44,552 bases of DNA from Peptococcaceae bacterium UBA7185 (GCA_002491065.1 DKVF01000097.1:1-44552); one strand, 5' to 3'; numbered from the stretch's first letter, positions 22,889-31,563 are shown. The notes: generated by a model not told the origin, from the letters alone. Numbers and translations: made by a program.

Positions 22889-23743
22889 ATGCAGATTGCA
22901 GTAGTAGGATTAGGATTAATTGGCGGTTCGTTTTGCAAAGCGATAAAAGCATACACCCATCACACCTGTTTGGGCGTGGGACGGGATTTGAACAGTAAAT
23001 CGGTGCAGATGGCGCTTCATGCCGACGCCATTGATAAGGCGATCATTCCAGAACAGTTGGGTGTAGCGGACTTGAGTATTATCTGTCTGCATCCCCAGGG
23101 GATTATTGATTTTATTTTGGAGAATCAGCAATATTTTCGCCCAGGCAGCATTGTAATTGATGCCGGCGGTGTAAAAGAGAGCATTGTAAAAGCGGTGCAG
23201 GATGTGCTGGCGGCGCGGGGTGTGATTTTTATTGGCTGCCATCCGATGGCAGGAAGGGAGTTTTCAGGCTTTGCCTATTCCCAGACTGATTTGTACAAAG
23301 GCGCCAGCGTGATCTTTACGCCGGTGGGCGAGATACCGGAGGACAAAAAAAAGACGGTGGAGCAGCTCATGCTGGAGCTGAAGTTCGGGCGGATTGTGTA
23401 CACAACGCCGGAAAAGCATGATCAGACCATTGCCTTTACCTCTCAGCTGGCCCATGTGGTATCCAGTGCCTATATTAAAAGTCCTACGGTAAAGGAAGAA
23501 AGCGGTTTCAGCGCAGGCAGCTTTCGGGACCTCACGCGGGTGGCAAAACTGAATGAGGATATGTGGACCGAATTGTTTTTGATGAACCGACCGGCGCTGT
23601 TATATGAGATTGATACCATTATGGCAGCATTGGCAGAGTATCGCGATGCGCTGGCTGACGGAGATGGGGAGCGAATGCGCAGCTTGTTGCGGGACGGTCG
23701 TATTTTGAAGGAATGGAGTCTGCAGCATTCTATTACAGAGTAG
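22889..23743 (+). CDS. tyrA: Prephenate dehydrogenase
   Basis: TyrA oxidises prephenate to 4-hydroxyphenylpyruvate in tyrosine synthesis. The 284-aa protein has the Rossmann motif GLGLIGGSFCKAI at the N terminus (residues 7-19) and DAGGVKESIV. GCHPMAGREFSGF (about 117-129), the substrate-binding signature, and the helical SQLAHVVSSAYI region follow. There is no ACT domain, unlike many Firmicute TyrA proteins, so feedback inhibition by that route is not expected. GAGGTG precedes the ATG. Other aromatic-pathway genes are not adjacent; aroQ lies 17 kb away. recG follows after 37 bases. Confidence 0.92.
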   Translation: MQIAVVGLGLIGGSFCKAIKAYTHHTCLGVGRDLNSKSVQMALHADAIDKAIIPEQLGVADLSIICLHPQGIIDFILENQQYFRPGSIVIDAGGVKESIVKAVQDVLAARGVIFIGCHPMAGREFSGFAYSQTDLYKGASVIFTPVGEIPEDKKKTVEQLMLELKFGRIVYTTPEKHDQTIAFTSQLAHVVSSAYIKSPTVKEESGFSAGSFRDLTRVAKLNEDMWTELFLMNRPALLYEIDTIMAALAEYRDALADGDGERMRSLLRDGRILKEWSLQHSITE

Positions 23744-23780
23744 TAGTTTGGTGCATACAGGAAAAGAAGGAGGTGCGGAG

Positions 23781-25832
23781 ATGAGAAAAAAAGAGGAACC
23801 CATTACGGTTTTGAAAGGAATCGGGAAGCAGCGGGCAGCTGATTTGCAAAAGCTGGGGATTGTGACTGTGGGTGATTTGTTGGAACACTATCCGTACCGC
23901 TATGAGGATCGCACGCATTTGAAGCCGCTGGGGGAGATGCAGGAAGGCGATACAGAAACCGTGACAGGGATTCTCGGGCAGGTACAGGAGGTTTATCCCA
24001 GACGGGGCTTGAAGATATTGCGGGTGCCTGTTCGCTGTGCCGATGGCAATGCAGTGCTGGTGTGGTTTAATCAAAATCATTTGAAGGGAAAGCTGCAGCC
24101 GGGTCTGCAAATTGTGGCGACGGGCAAGGTCGGCAAGGGCACAGTGCGGCAAATTTCCGTGAGTGATTTTGAGCTCATTGAGGATGAGGAGGACCTGCGC
24201 AATTTTCAGCGTATTGTACCTATATACCGCGGCACAGAGCGCAGCAGCGGCAAGCAACTGCGCAAGCTGGTGGAGCAGGTTTTTCAGCAGGAAATAGATG
24301 GACTGGAGGAATATCTTCCGCCGGAGGAGCTGGAGGAATATCATTTGCTGGGCTATCGGGACGCACTGTATCAGATTCATTTTCCTGAGGACTGGCAGCA
24401 GCTGAATCGCGCCAGACACAGGCTGGTGTTCGATGAATTTCTGGAGCTGCTGCTGGGACTGGGGCTGCATAGCCTGATTGAAAAGAAGGAAGGCATCGCC
24501 CATGGGCAGCAGGAGGTGCTGGCGGGACGGTTTTTCCGGCAACTGCCTTTTGCGCTGACCGACGCGCAGAAAAAGGTGATTTTGGAGGTCAAAAAGGACA
24601 TGGAATCCTCCAGGGCTATGAAGCGGCTGGTGCAGGGCGATGTGGGCAGCGGGAAAACGATGGTAGCTGTTTATGCGCTATTAAAGGCAGTGGGCGGCGG
24701 ATATCAGGCAGTGTTGATGGCGCCTACGGAAATTTTGGCGGAGCAACATTATTTGAATCTGCGGGAGAAGCTGCAGGCTTTGGGCGTGGAGCCGGAGCTG
24801 CTCACGGGAAGCTTAAACAAGAAGAAACGGGAGGCTGTCTATAAAAAATTGCAGGAAGGGACATGCCGGCTGGTGGTAGGCACCCACGCGCTGATTCAGA
24901 AGGAGGTGCAGTTTGCCAATTTGGGCGTGGTGGTGATTGATGAGCAGCATCGTTTTGGCGTGCGGCAGCGTCTGGCATTGGAAAACAAGGGCCTTGCGCC
25001 GGACATATTGGTGATGACGGCCACGCCTATTCCCCGCTCGTTGGCGCTGACGCTTTATGGAGATATGGCTCTCTCTGTGATTGACGAGCTGCCTCCGGGA
25101 CGGCAGGCGATCAAGACCTATTGCATCGGTGAGCATAAGCGGGAAGGATTGTATCGCTTTTTGCGGGAGCAAATTGTAACAGGTTTTCAAATCTATATTG
25201 TCTGCCCCCTGGTGGAGGAGTCGGAAAAAATGGATTTGGAAAACGCCACGCAGCTAGCGGACCATTTAGCGGTGAATGTATTCCCAGACTATGGGGTGGG
25301 ACTTTTGCACGGCAAAATGCATCCTGCTGAGAAAGGGAAGATTATGGAGCAGTTCCGCGCTGGTACGCTGCAAATTTTGGTATCTACCACGGTAATTGAG
25401 GTGGGTGTAGATGTGCCCAATGCAAACGTGATGGTGATTGAGAATGCGGAACGTTTTGGTCTGGCGCAGTTGCATCAGCTGCGGGGCCGGGTAGGCAGAG
25501 GCGGCGAGCAGGCGTATTGTTTTCTGGTGGCAGAGCCCAAAACAGACGAGGGAAAGCGGCGCATGGCAGTCATGGTGAAATATACCGATGGGTTTGTGAT
25601 TGCAGAGGAGGACTTTTTGCTGCGGGGTGCAGGTGAGGTACTGGGCACGCGGCAGCACGGCTTACCTGATTTGAAAATTGCTGATTTGGTGCATGATGTG
25701 AAAATATTGGAGCAAAGCCGCCAGCTGGCGGAGAAAATATTGGAGGAAGGCTTGGAGCAGCCCAAATATGAGCTGTTGCGCAGGAAGGCTGAGCAGGTGT
25801 ATCAGAGAAGGCTGAATCTGCAGGAATTATAG
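23781..25832 (+). CDS. recG: ATP-dependent DNA helicase RecG
   Basis: RecG remodels stalled replication forks and Holliday junctions. The 683-aa protein has the N-terminal wedge/OB domain (ITVLKGIGKQRAADL... onwards), Walker A GDVGSGKTM (about 289), the DEQH-box IDEQHRFGV (about 387), TATPIPRSLALT and the C-terminal motifs IEVGVDVPNANVMVIE and QLHQLRGRVGRG. All are intact. The ATG at 23781 sits 7 bases after AAGGAGG; an in-frame GTG at 23748 has none. Probably co-transcribed with tyrA. Confidence 0.95.
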   Translation: MRKKEEPITVLKGIGKQRAADLQKLGIVTVGDLLEHYPYRYEDRTHLKPLGEMQEGDTETVTGILGQVQEVYPRRGLKILRVPVRCADGNAVLVWFNQNHLKGKLQPGLQIVATGKVGKGTVRQISVSDFELIEDEEDLRNFQRIVPIYRGTERSSGKQLRKLVEQVFQQEIDGLEEYLPPEELEEYHLLGYRDALYQIHFPEDWQQLNRARHRLVFDEFLELLLGLGLHSLIEKKEGIAHGQQEVLAGRFFRQLPFALTDAQKKVILEVKKDMESSRAMKRLVQGDVGSGKTMVAVYALLKAVGGGYQAVLMAPTEILAEQHYLNLREKLQALGVEPELLTGSLNKKKREAVYKKLQEGTCRLVVGTHALIQKEVQFANLGVVVIDEQHRFGVRQRLALENKGLAPDILVMTATPIPRSLALTLYGDMALSVIDELPPGRQAIKTYCIGEHKREGLYRFLREQIVTGFQIYIVCPLVEESEKMDLENATQLADHLAVNVFPDYGVGLLHGKMHPAEKGKIMEQFRAGTLQILVSTTVIEVGVDVPNANVMVIENAERFGLAQLHQLRGRVGRGGEQAYCFLVAEPKTDEGKRRMAVMVKYTDGFVIAEEDFLLRGAGEVLGTRQHGLPDLKIADLVHDVKILEQSRQLAEKILEEGLEQPKYELLRRKAEQVYQRRLNLQEL

Positions 25833-25891
25833 ACAGAAAGAAAAATGGAGTTGCAGCGGGAAAAAAGCGGCACGTAGGAAAATGACAAACA

Positions 25892-25931
25892 TAAAAACAC
25901 GCCGTTGTTTTCAGTGAAGGATACGGCGTGT
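25892..25931 (-). terminator. Terminator of thioredoxin-like gene
   Basis: ACACGCCGT (25897-25905) pairs with ACGGCGTGT (25923-25931). The A tract at 25892-25896 is the T tail on the minus strand. Confidence 0.75.
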
Positions 25932-25944
25932 CTGTATAGGTATA

Positions 25945-26271
25945 TTATTTACCGGACAATACGCGGTCGATGAGGAACTCGATTTCTTCATATTCCCGCA
26001 GACCTGTGAATTTGTTGCATTGCTGTCCGTCACGGTAGAACAGTACGGTAGGGGTGCCCTGAAGCTTCAGGCTTTTGTAAAAGCTTTCTTCAGCGACGGC
26101 ATCTACATAATAGAAGCCGAAGGGTTTGTCTGTATAACCCTGCTCAATTTCTTCGATGAGTGGGTGCAATTCTTGACAGATAGGGCAGCCTTCTTTTACA
26201 AAGAGGACCAGACCGGTGCGCTTTTTGTCCAGCAAAAGCTGCTGGAATGTTGCTTGTGTCAATGCTTCCAT
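25945..26271 (-). CDS. Thioredoxin-family protein
   Basis: The 108-aa protein has the thioredoxin fold with redox motif CPIC (about residues 29-32), preceded by LVLFVKEG and followed by the cis-proline GTPTVLFYRDG (about 72-82). The unusual CPIC differs from CGPC of canonical thioredoxin and suggests a specialised disulfide reductase. There is no signal peptide, so it is cytoplasmic. GAGGTGA precedes the ATG on the complement. It is monocistronic and convergent with recG. Confidence 0.87.
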   Translation of the reverse strand: MEALTQATFQQLLLDKKRTGLVLFVKEGCPICQELHPLIEEIEQGYTDKPFGFYYVDAVAEESFYKSLKLQGTPTVLFYRDGQQCNKFTGLREYEEIEFLIDRVLSGK

Positions 26272-26395
26272 GAAAATATCACCTCAAAATAGGATTATGC
26301 GTGTGTAATGCAATATATTTTTCTTTATCATAGCATGATTGCAGGATAAAATACAATACCTCTTTACATTTTACTTTTATTTTTTTATGATTTTT

Positions 26396-26404
26396 TGTTA
26401 TAAT
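26396..26404 (+). promoter_or_regulatory. Extended -10 promoter of DUF5662 gene
   Basis: TGTTATAAT, a perfect TATAAT with a TG extension, 27 bases before the ATG at 26431. No good -35 box is seen. Confidence 0.5.
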
Positions 26405-26430
26405 GAAACAGAAAAACTGTAGAGGCAGGG

Positions 26431-26994
26431 ATGTATATGAAGTGGTTGGAGCATCTGAAAACAATCAGTCATCACAAAAAGCTGGTGATGGAACATTGCT
26501 TCAAAGTAGGATTATATTATCAGGGAATTACCCATGATTTGTCAAAATATATGCCAGCAGAATTTTTGGCGGGCGCGCGATATTATCAGGGCGATCGCAG
26601 TCCCAACGATGCGGAGCGGAAGGCGAAGGGATACAGCGCGGCTTGGCTACATCATAAGGGACGGAACAAACATCATCTGGAGTATTGGATTGATTACAGT
26701 GCAACAGGGGATCATATGCTGACAGGCATTCGTATGCCAGAGAAATACGTAGTGGAAATGTTCTGTGACCGTATGGCGGCCAGTAAGACTTATCGCAAAG
26801 AGCAGTACTGTGACAGTGACCCGTATGCATATTATGAACATTCCAAGCAGGCTTATTTGATGCATCCTGAGTCTCAGGCCCTCTTGGAAACATTGCTGTT
26901 GCTGCTGAAAAATGAGGGCGAGGAAGCAGCGTTTACCTTTATTCGCAAGAATGTTTTAAGAAAAAAATGGTACAAAAACAGGACTGGGCATTGA
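26431..26994 (+). CDS. DUF5662-family protein
   Basis: The 187-aa protein matches the uncharacterised DUF5662 family of Firmicutes. It has several histidines and acidic residues in HD-phosphohydrolase-like arrangement: HHKKLVMEHCF (14-24), ITHDLSKYMPAEF (about 33-45), AWLHHKGRNKHHLEYW (about 71-86) and MFCDRMAAS (about 109-117). That pattern suggests a metal-binding helical enzyme, but no substrate is known. The start is the ATG at 26431 or 26437; an AGAGG box fits the second slightly better. It stands alone between a divergent thioredoxin-like gene and a BlaI-like gene. Confidence 0.75.
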   Translation: MYMKWLEHLKTISHHKKLVMEHCFKVGLYYQGITHDLSKYMPAEFLAGARYYQGDRSPNDAERKAKGYSAAWLHHKGRNKHHLEYWIDYSATGDHMLTGIRMPEKYVVEMFCDRMAASKTYRKEQYCDSDPYAYYEHSKQAYLMHPESQALLETLLLLLKNEGEEAAFTFIRKNVLRKKWYKNRTGH

Positions 26995-27079
26995 CTATCT
27001 AGTTTTGGTACTATAAAATTTATTCGTGGAAACAAAAGAAATAAGAGAAAAGGGAGAATTTGTTGAAGGAGTTGTAGCT

Positions 27080-27463
27080 ATGGAAAACATGAAACGTTTA
27101 CCGGAAAGCGAGTTGCGTTTGATGATGATTATATGGGATGCAGGGGAACCCGTGGCGTCACCGTATATTCTGGAAAAGCTGGTAGGAGAGAAAGATTGGG
27201 CAAAAACTACCGTATTAAATTTTTTATCTCGTTTAGTAGATCGGGGATTTCTGACGATAGAAAAACGAGGGAGGTTCCATTATTTTTCACCGGCTGTGGA
27301 CAAAGAAGCCTATTTGCAGATGGAAAGCCGTTCTTTTTTAGAACGGGTGCATAGAAATTCATTGAAAAGTCTGGTAGCTTCTTTGTATGATGGTCAGGGA
27401 ATTGATGAAGCGGATTTGCGAGAGTTGCGTCAGTATTTAGACCAGATCAGTGCAGAAAAATAA
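27080..27463 (+). CDS. BlaI/MecI/CopY-family transcriptional repressor
   Basis: The 127-aa protein has the winged-helix domain of penicillinase-repressor-type regulators: LPESELRLMMIIWDAGEPV (about 6-24), WAKTTVLNFLSRLVDRGFL (about 40-58) and EKRGRFHYFSPAV. A dimerisation helix region follows. No BlaR/MecR sensor-protease, beta-lactamase or copper ATPase gene is adjacent, so the inducer is unknown. The ATG at 27080 lies 8 bases after AAGGAG; an upstream in-frame ATG at 27026 would add an unconserved tail and lacks such a box. Confidence 0.87.
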   Translation: MENMKRLPESELRLMMIIWDAGEPVASPYILEKLVGEKDWAKTTVLNFLSRLVDRGFLTIEKRGRFHYFSPAVDKEAYLQMESRSFLERVHRNSLKSLVASLYDGQGIDEADLRELRQYLDQISAEK

Positions 27464-27517
27464 TCTGCCGATGCGGGATTTCCTGAGCATACTCGGGAAG
27501 AGCTTCTTTTGACGGTA

Positions 27518-27556
27518 TAAAAAAGGCTCTTGCCACATTGTGTTGGCAGGAGCCTT
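27518..27556. terminator. Bidirectional terminator between blaI-like gene and gpr
   Basis: AAGGCTCTTGCCA (27523-27535) pairs with TGGCAGGAGCCTT (27544-27556). An A run at 27518-27524 gives a T tail for gpr on the minus strand. Confidence 0.85.
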
Positions 27557-27579
27557 CTCCTTTGAAAGGGTTTGTTGCG

Positions 27580-28653
27580 TTAGAAAAAACTGGCGGCGAA
27601 ATCGGCGTTCATATTGGGATGCAGTGTCTGGGTGATGGCGTTGGCTAAGATCATGCTGCAGTTACGTACGAGATCGTCAATTTCTTTTGGGGTGACTTCC
27701 AAATCGGTTTGACAGGATTGCAGTGCATTCTGCATCATATTGTGCAGGGCCGGCTGGGGAAGATCCTGTAATAGAGGAGAAAGATGACGGCGTGTTTGCA
27801 GCTGATTCCAGAATTCTTCTAAGACATTATGTGCAATGATGCGGGCCTTTACGATGGTGGGAACGCCGATGGAAATGACCGGAATGCCCATGGTTTCTTG
27901 ATTGATTGCAGCCCGCTGGTTGCCCACGCCTACTCCGGGTGTTACGCCGGTGTCGCTGATTTGGATGGTGGTGCCGATACGGCTTGCACTGCCGGCGGCC
28001 AATGCGTCGATGGCAAGAATAAGACTGGGCTTTACCCGTTCTGCGATGCCGCGCACGATATCTGCAGATTCGATACCGGTCATGCCCAGCACGCCGGGCG
28101 CTATGGTGACAACGGGACGCACGCCTTTTAGGATTTCTTCGGGGACGTTGCCGTGGAGATGACGGGTAGCCATCAATTGATTGATCAGCTGCGGTCCCAG
28201 GGAATCGGGAGTGGACTTCCAGTTGCCAAAGCCTACGACGAGAACGGTATCCTGTAAAGTGGGGAGCTGTACAAATTTTTGCAGCTCGTGACGTACCACC
28301 TGGACGAGCTCTTGCTGGACGCCTCGGTGGTTGACAGCCAGCTCCTGGGAGAAGATGGTGACATAAGTACCTTCCGGCTTTTGCATAATGCGGCTGCCAC
28401 GTTCATCCAGGATTGTAACAGTGTGAATCGTAGCGAACTTTCCCATTTCCTCTGTGAGCTTTACGCCGGGAATTTCACCGCCGTGTTCTCCGCGCAGCAG
28501 ATCATGGGCTTCTAACGCCAGCTCAGGCAACAAATCCCATTGCTGATACAGCTGGAACTTACTGCCGGGGATGGTTGTTTTTATTGATGGAGTTTTTTCC
28601 TGGCCTGTTTTTTGCTTTTTCTTTTCAGTGCCTTTTTTTTCTTTTTTGTGCAT
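27580..28653 (-). CDS. gpr: Germination protease GPR
   Basis: GPR degrades small acid-soluble spore proteins after germination; its presence marks a spore-forming lineage. The 357-aa protein has GFGNWKSTPDSLGPQ, TIAPGVLGMTGIES, LAIDALAAGSASRIGTTIQ and GVGVGNQRA, all strongly conserved. The N terminus is unusual: about 25 Lys/Glu-rich residues (MHKKEKKGTEKKKQK) precede the usual propeptide region around WDLLPELALEAHDL, which replaces the common RTDLALEA context. The ATG at 28653 has a strong AAGGAGG box 7 bases upstream, so the extension is real in the reading frame. Expected expression is in the forespore. Confidence 0.94.
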   Translation of the reverse strand: MHKKEKKGTEKKKQKTGQEKTPSIKTTIPGSKFQLYQQWDLLPELALEAHDLLRGEHGGEIPGVKLTEEMGKFATIHTVTILDERGSRIMQKPEGTYVTIFSQELAVNHRGVQQELVQVVRHELQKFVQLPTLQDTVLVVGFGNWKSTPDSLGPQLINQLMATRHLHGNVPEEILKGVRPVVTIAPGVLGMTGIESADIVRGIAERVKPSLILAIDALAAGSASRIGTTIQISDTGVTPGVGVGNQRAAINQETMGIPVISIGVPTIVKARIIAHNVLEEFWNQLQTRRHLSPLLQDLPQPALHNMMQNALQSCQTDLEVTPKEIDDLVRNCSMILANAITQTLHPNMNADFAASFF

Positions 28654-28713
28654 TGCCGAACCTCCTTTTTTATATTTTTTTCGGAATGTGAAAAACTATA
28701 CGGTGAAAATAAA

Positions 28714-28813
28714 ACAAAAAGACTGCCGGCGGCAGAATGAGGGGAGGATTCTGTCATAAATTGCACAGCAGTCTTTTTGTGGAAGGGTGGAGCATAAGAT
28801 TTTGTCTTACGCT
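28714..28813. other. Structured intergenic region between divergent gpr and rsmD
   Basis: The 327-base gap (28654-28980) has no supported gene but several inverted repeats. ACAAAAAGACTGC (28714-28726) matches GCAGTCTTTTTGT (28768-28780) exactly. Inside lie CTGCC/GGCAG (28723-28735) and CAGAAT/ATTCTG (about 28732-28752). AGCATAAGA/TCTTACGCT (28791-28813) follows with one mismatch. The T-rich right arm looks like a terminator, yet no upstream plus-strand gene exists, so it may end a small RNA. Confidence 0.5.
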
Positions 28814-28983
28814 GTTTAGTATGAGAAATCTTTTTTTATTTATGCTGGAGTATTCTGGTATTTTTACGCGATAGGTACGTTTTTGTGATATAATGATATG
28901 CAGCGTATCTTGCTATGTGGCTATGATGGCAGAGAAAAATACCTTGGCAAGGGTTGCGCAGTATAGTATCATAGAACAGGGTG

Positions 28984-29562
28984 ATGGATGTGCGTGTGAT
29001 CGCAGGACAAAATCGGGGACGAAAATTAAAAAGTGTGCAGGGTATGAAAACGCGGCCCACAGCTGATCGAGTGAAGGAAGCGGTGTTCAGTTCTGTGGAG
29101 GGCTTGTTGTTTGGCAGCCGTTTTCTGGATGTGTTCAGCGGGACAGGCAGTATTGCCTTAGAAGCGGTGAGTCGCGGTGCTGCGGAGGCGGTGCTTTTGG
29201 AGAAGGACCGCGATGCCTTGCAGGTGATAGCAGATAATGTAGCGGCCTGTAAGCAGGAAGCGCGCTGCCGTATTCTGCGGGGAGATTCCTTTGCTTCACT
29301 TAGCGCGTTGGGCCGACAGGGGCGGCAATTTGATTTGATTTATGTGGACCCACCTTATGCGGGAGGGTTATATGAAAAGGTGTTGAATCAGTTAGCGGTA
29401 TCCCATTTGCTGGCACCAGGAGGAATGATTCTTTTGGAATGTGCAAAAAATACTTCCCTTTCGGTGGAAAATAGTATATATTTTATATATAAAGAAAAAT
29501 GTTATGGTGATACTCGTATCGTTTATGTGAAACATAAATTCGGTGAGGAGGCAGCAGAGTGA
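28984..29562 (+). CDS. rsmD: 16S rRNA (guanine966-N2)-methyltransferase RsmD
   Basis: RsmD methylates G966 of 16S rRNA. The 192-aa protein starts with DVRVIAGQNRGRKLKS and has TRPTADRVKEAVFS, the SAM-binding LDVFSGTGSIALEA (about 44-57) and catalytic VDPPY (about 120-124). The start is ambiguous between GTG 28981, ATG 28984 and GTG 28990; no strong ribosome binding site is seen. Its stop overlaps the GTG start of the next gene. coaD, which often follows rsmD, is absent here. Confidence 0.93.
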   Translation: MDVRVIAGQNRGRKLKSVQGMKTRPTADRVKEAVFSSVEGLLFGSRFLDVFSGTGSIALEAVSRGAAEAVLLEKDRDALQVIADNVAACKQEARCRILRGDSFASLSALGRQGRQFDLIYVDPPYAGGLYEKVLNQLAVSHLLAPGGMILLECAKNTSLSVENSIYFIYKEKCYGDTRIVYVKHKFGEEAAE

Positions 29563-30026
29563 GTATTTATAATTTGTTAGATCAGTTGGAAAGTACCATT
29601 GAAGGCAGTAAACGGGCTTTTATGCAGACAGATAAGATTATTGTGGATCCGGAGGAATTGTATAAAATTATTGACGAAATCCGTTCCAGTGTTCCTGACG
29701 ATATTCGAGATGCGCAATGGGTGAAACGGGAAGAGGAACAAATTAAACGCAAGGCGCAGGAAGACTATGAACGCATCATTGAGGAGGCCCGTGCCCGTGC
29801 GCAGGAACTGGTGTCAGAGACAGAGGTTTATCGCTTGGCGGAAATCCGTGTACGGGAGATGTTGGATGAAGCAAATCAGGCAGCCCATGATATTACCTTG
29901 GGCGCCTTTAACTACGCAGATGACATCATGGAAAAGATAGAAAAGCAACTGCAGATTTATTATGATGTGGTACAAGATGGCAAGGATGAAATCCAACGCT
30001 CCTTGGATGCGCTGAAACAGGGATGA
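29559..30026 (+). CDS. Coiled-coil protein (ATPase-subunit-H-like, unknown function)
   Basis: The 155-aa protein is highly charged and almost wholly helical, with a long Glu/Arg/Ala-rich coiled coil (about 45-145: KREEEQIKRKAQEDYERI onward). Similar proteins after rsmD in Clostridia and Negativicutes are annotated as V-type ATPase subunit H-like or simply ATPase, without proof. No Walker motif is present, so it is not an ATPase itself. The GTG at 29559 overlaps the rsmD stop (GTGA) and follows GAGGAGG by 7-8 bases. A cell-division or scaffold role is a guess. Confidence 0.75.
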   Translation: MSIYNLLDQLESTIEGSKRAFMQTDKIIVDPEELYKIIDEIRSSVPDDIRDAQWVKREEEQIKRKAQEDYERIIEEARARAQELVSETEVYRLAEIRVREMLDEANQAAHDITLGAFNYADDIMEKIEKQLQIYYDVVQDGKDEIQRSLDALKQG

Positions 30027-30147
30027 ACGGAAAATTCTTCCTGTTAATTCGATACGCCGATAGTAGTTAAACATTTTTGCAGAGCAGGGGCGGCAGAAGG
30101 ACTTTTTAGAAATTGCGCTTTTGTTGAATAGAAATAAAAACGGAGTT

Positions 30148-30181
30148 GTCAGCATAAGAATGCAGTAGTACGTCAGCATAA
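30148..30181. repeat. Two 10-bp direct repeats upstream of plsX
   Basis: GTCAGCATAA occurs at 30148-30157 and again at 30172-30181, 24 bases apart, 40 bases before the plsX start. It could be a tandem regulator site. No FapR-type palindrome is evident. Confidence 0.5.
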
Positions 30182-30221
30182 AATTCTGGAAGAAGTTAGG
30201 AGACAGGGAAAGGATGTATCC

Positions 30222-31232
30222 ATGAAGATTGCATTAGATGCCATGGGCGGCGACCATGCACCACAGGAGACTGTATTGGGTGGTTTACAGGCCTTGGAGC
30301 AGTATTCTCAAGTGGAAAAAATATATTTTGTAGGTCAAGGGGATAAAATTGAGGCAGTGTTGGCGCAGGCGCCTCACGTAGAACAAAATAAGATTGAGAT
30401 AGTGGAAGCCAGTGAAGTGATTGAGATGGCAGACCATCCGGCTACGGCCTACCGGCGTAAAAAGGATGCTTCCATTACAGTTGCGACGAGATTGGTGAAG
30501 GAAGGCGCGGCGGATGCAGTGGTATCGGCAGGCAGTACCGGCGGACAGATGGTTGCGGCTTTGTTTGGGCTAGGCCGTATCAAAGGCGTAAGCCGGCCGG
30601 CTATTGGCTGTATCATACCGACAATGGCTGGCGGTAGGCTTTTGGTGGATGCCGGGGCAAACACTAATGTCGATGTAGAAAATTTGGTGCAGTTTGCGCA
30701 AATGGGCAGTATTTATATGAACAGTGTGATGGGAATTGCTGCGCCGAAGGTAGGATTGATTAATAACGGCAGCGAGGAGACAAAAGGGAGCGAGCTCACC
30801 CAGGCGGCCTATCAGAGATTGGCAGAGCTGTCGGATATCAATTTCATCGGAAATATCGAGGGACGTGATGTGCCTGCAGGTGTGGCCGATGTGATGACCT
30901 GCGATGGCTTTACAGGCAATGTGGTCTTAAAAACCATGGAAGGTATGGCCAAAGTGATTATGACCATGCTGGAACAGGAAGTGATGGCATCTATGCGCTG
31001 TAAAACCGGTGCACTGTTGATGAAACCGGCTTTGCGTAGCTTGAAGCATAAGATGGATTATGCGGAATACGGCGGTGCGCCTCTTTTAGGTGTGAATGGT
31101 GTGAGTGTTGTTTGTCATGGCAGTTCAAAGGCTAAGGCAATCAGTAAGGCAATAGAGGTGGCTTGTCATTGTTGTGAAAGCAACTTTGTAGAAAAAATAA
31201 AAGGGAATTTTACACAGAACAGAGAATCCTAA
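30222..31232 (+). CDS. plsX: Phosphate acyltransferase PlsX
   Basis: PlsX converts acyl-ACP to acyl-phosphate, the first committed step of phospholipid synthesis with PlsY. The 336-aa protein begins MKIALDAMGGDHAPQ and has SAGSTGGQMV, RPAIGCIIPT, LVDAGAN and DGFTGNVVLKTMEG, all typical. The GGGAAAGGA box precedes the ATG. acpP follows after 38 bases. fapR, which commonly precedes plsX in Firmicutes, is absent, and fab genes do not follow. Confidence 0.95.
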   Translation: MKIALDAMGGDHAPQETVLGGLQALEQYSQVEKIYFVGQGDKIEAVLAQAPHVEQNKIEIVEASEVIEMADHPATAYRRKKDASITVATRLVKEGAADAVVSAGSTGGQMVAALFGLGRIKGVSRPAIGCIIPTMAGGRLLVDAGANTNVDVENLVQFAQMGSIYMNSVMGIAAPKVGLINNGSEETKGSELTQAAYQRLAELSDINFIGNIEGRDVPAGVADVMTCDGFTGNVVLKTMEGMAKVIMTMLEQEVMASMRCKTGALLMKPALRSLKHKMDYAEYGGAPLLGVNGVSVVCHGSSKAKAISKAIEVACHCCESNFVEKIKGNFTQNRES

Positions 31233-31270
31233 TAGCAGAAATATTGCATGGAAGAAAGGGGGTGAAGGGT

Positions 31271-31498
31271 ATGGACTACTTTGAGAAAGTAAGAAATATC
31301 GTGGCGGAACAGTTAAACGTGGATGCCGAAACGATTACCATGAAAACAAGATTTGATGAATTGAATGCCGATTCCCTGGATGTAGTTGAGGTTATTATGA
31401 CATTGGAAAGCGAGTTTGATCTGCAAATTCCAGATGAGGCTGCAGAAAAAATTAAAGATATTGGCGCCATCGTAGATTACATCAGCGAGAATGCATAG
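31271..31498 (+). CDS. acpP: Acyl carrier protein
   Basis: The 75-aa acidic protein carries acyl chains on a 4'-phosphopantetheine attached to the Ser of NADSLDVVEVIM (about residues 35-46). The ATG at 31271 follows GAAAGGGGG. Length and helical pattern are standard. It is the last gene of the plsX transcript, closed by a strong terminator. fabG, rnc or smc, usual followers, are not here. Confidence 0.95.
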   Translation: MDYFEKVRNIVAEQLNVDAETITMKTRFDELNADSLDVVEVIMTLESEFDLQIPDEAAEKIKDIGAIVDYISENA

Positions 31499-31521
31499 GT
31501 CTTATAAATGGGGTATGTAAC

Positions 31522-31563
31522 AGAGAGGTATTTTGTGTGATGCAGATACCTCTCTTTTTTTAT
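31522..31563 (+). terminator. Terminator after acpP
   Basis: AGAGAGGTAT (31522-31531) pairs exactly with ATACCTCTCT (31546-31555), followed by a T run. Confidence 0.92.
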
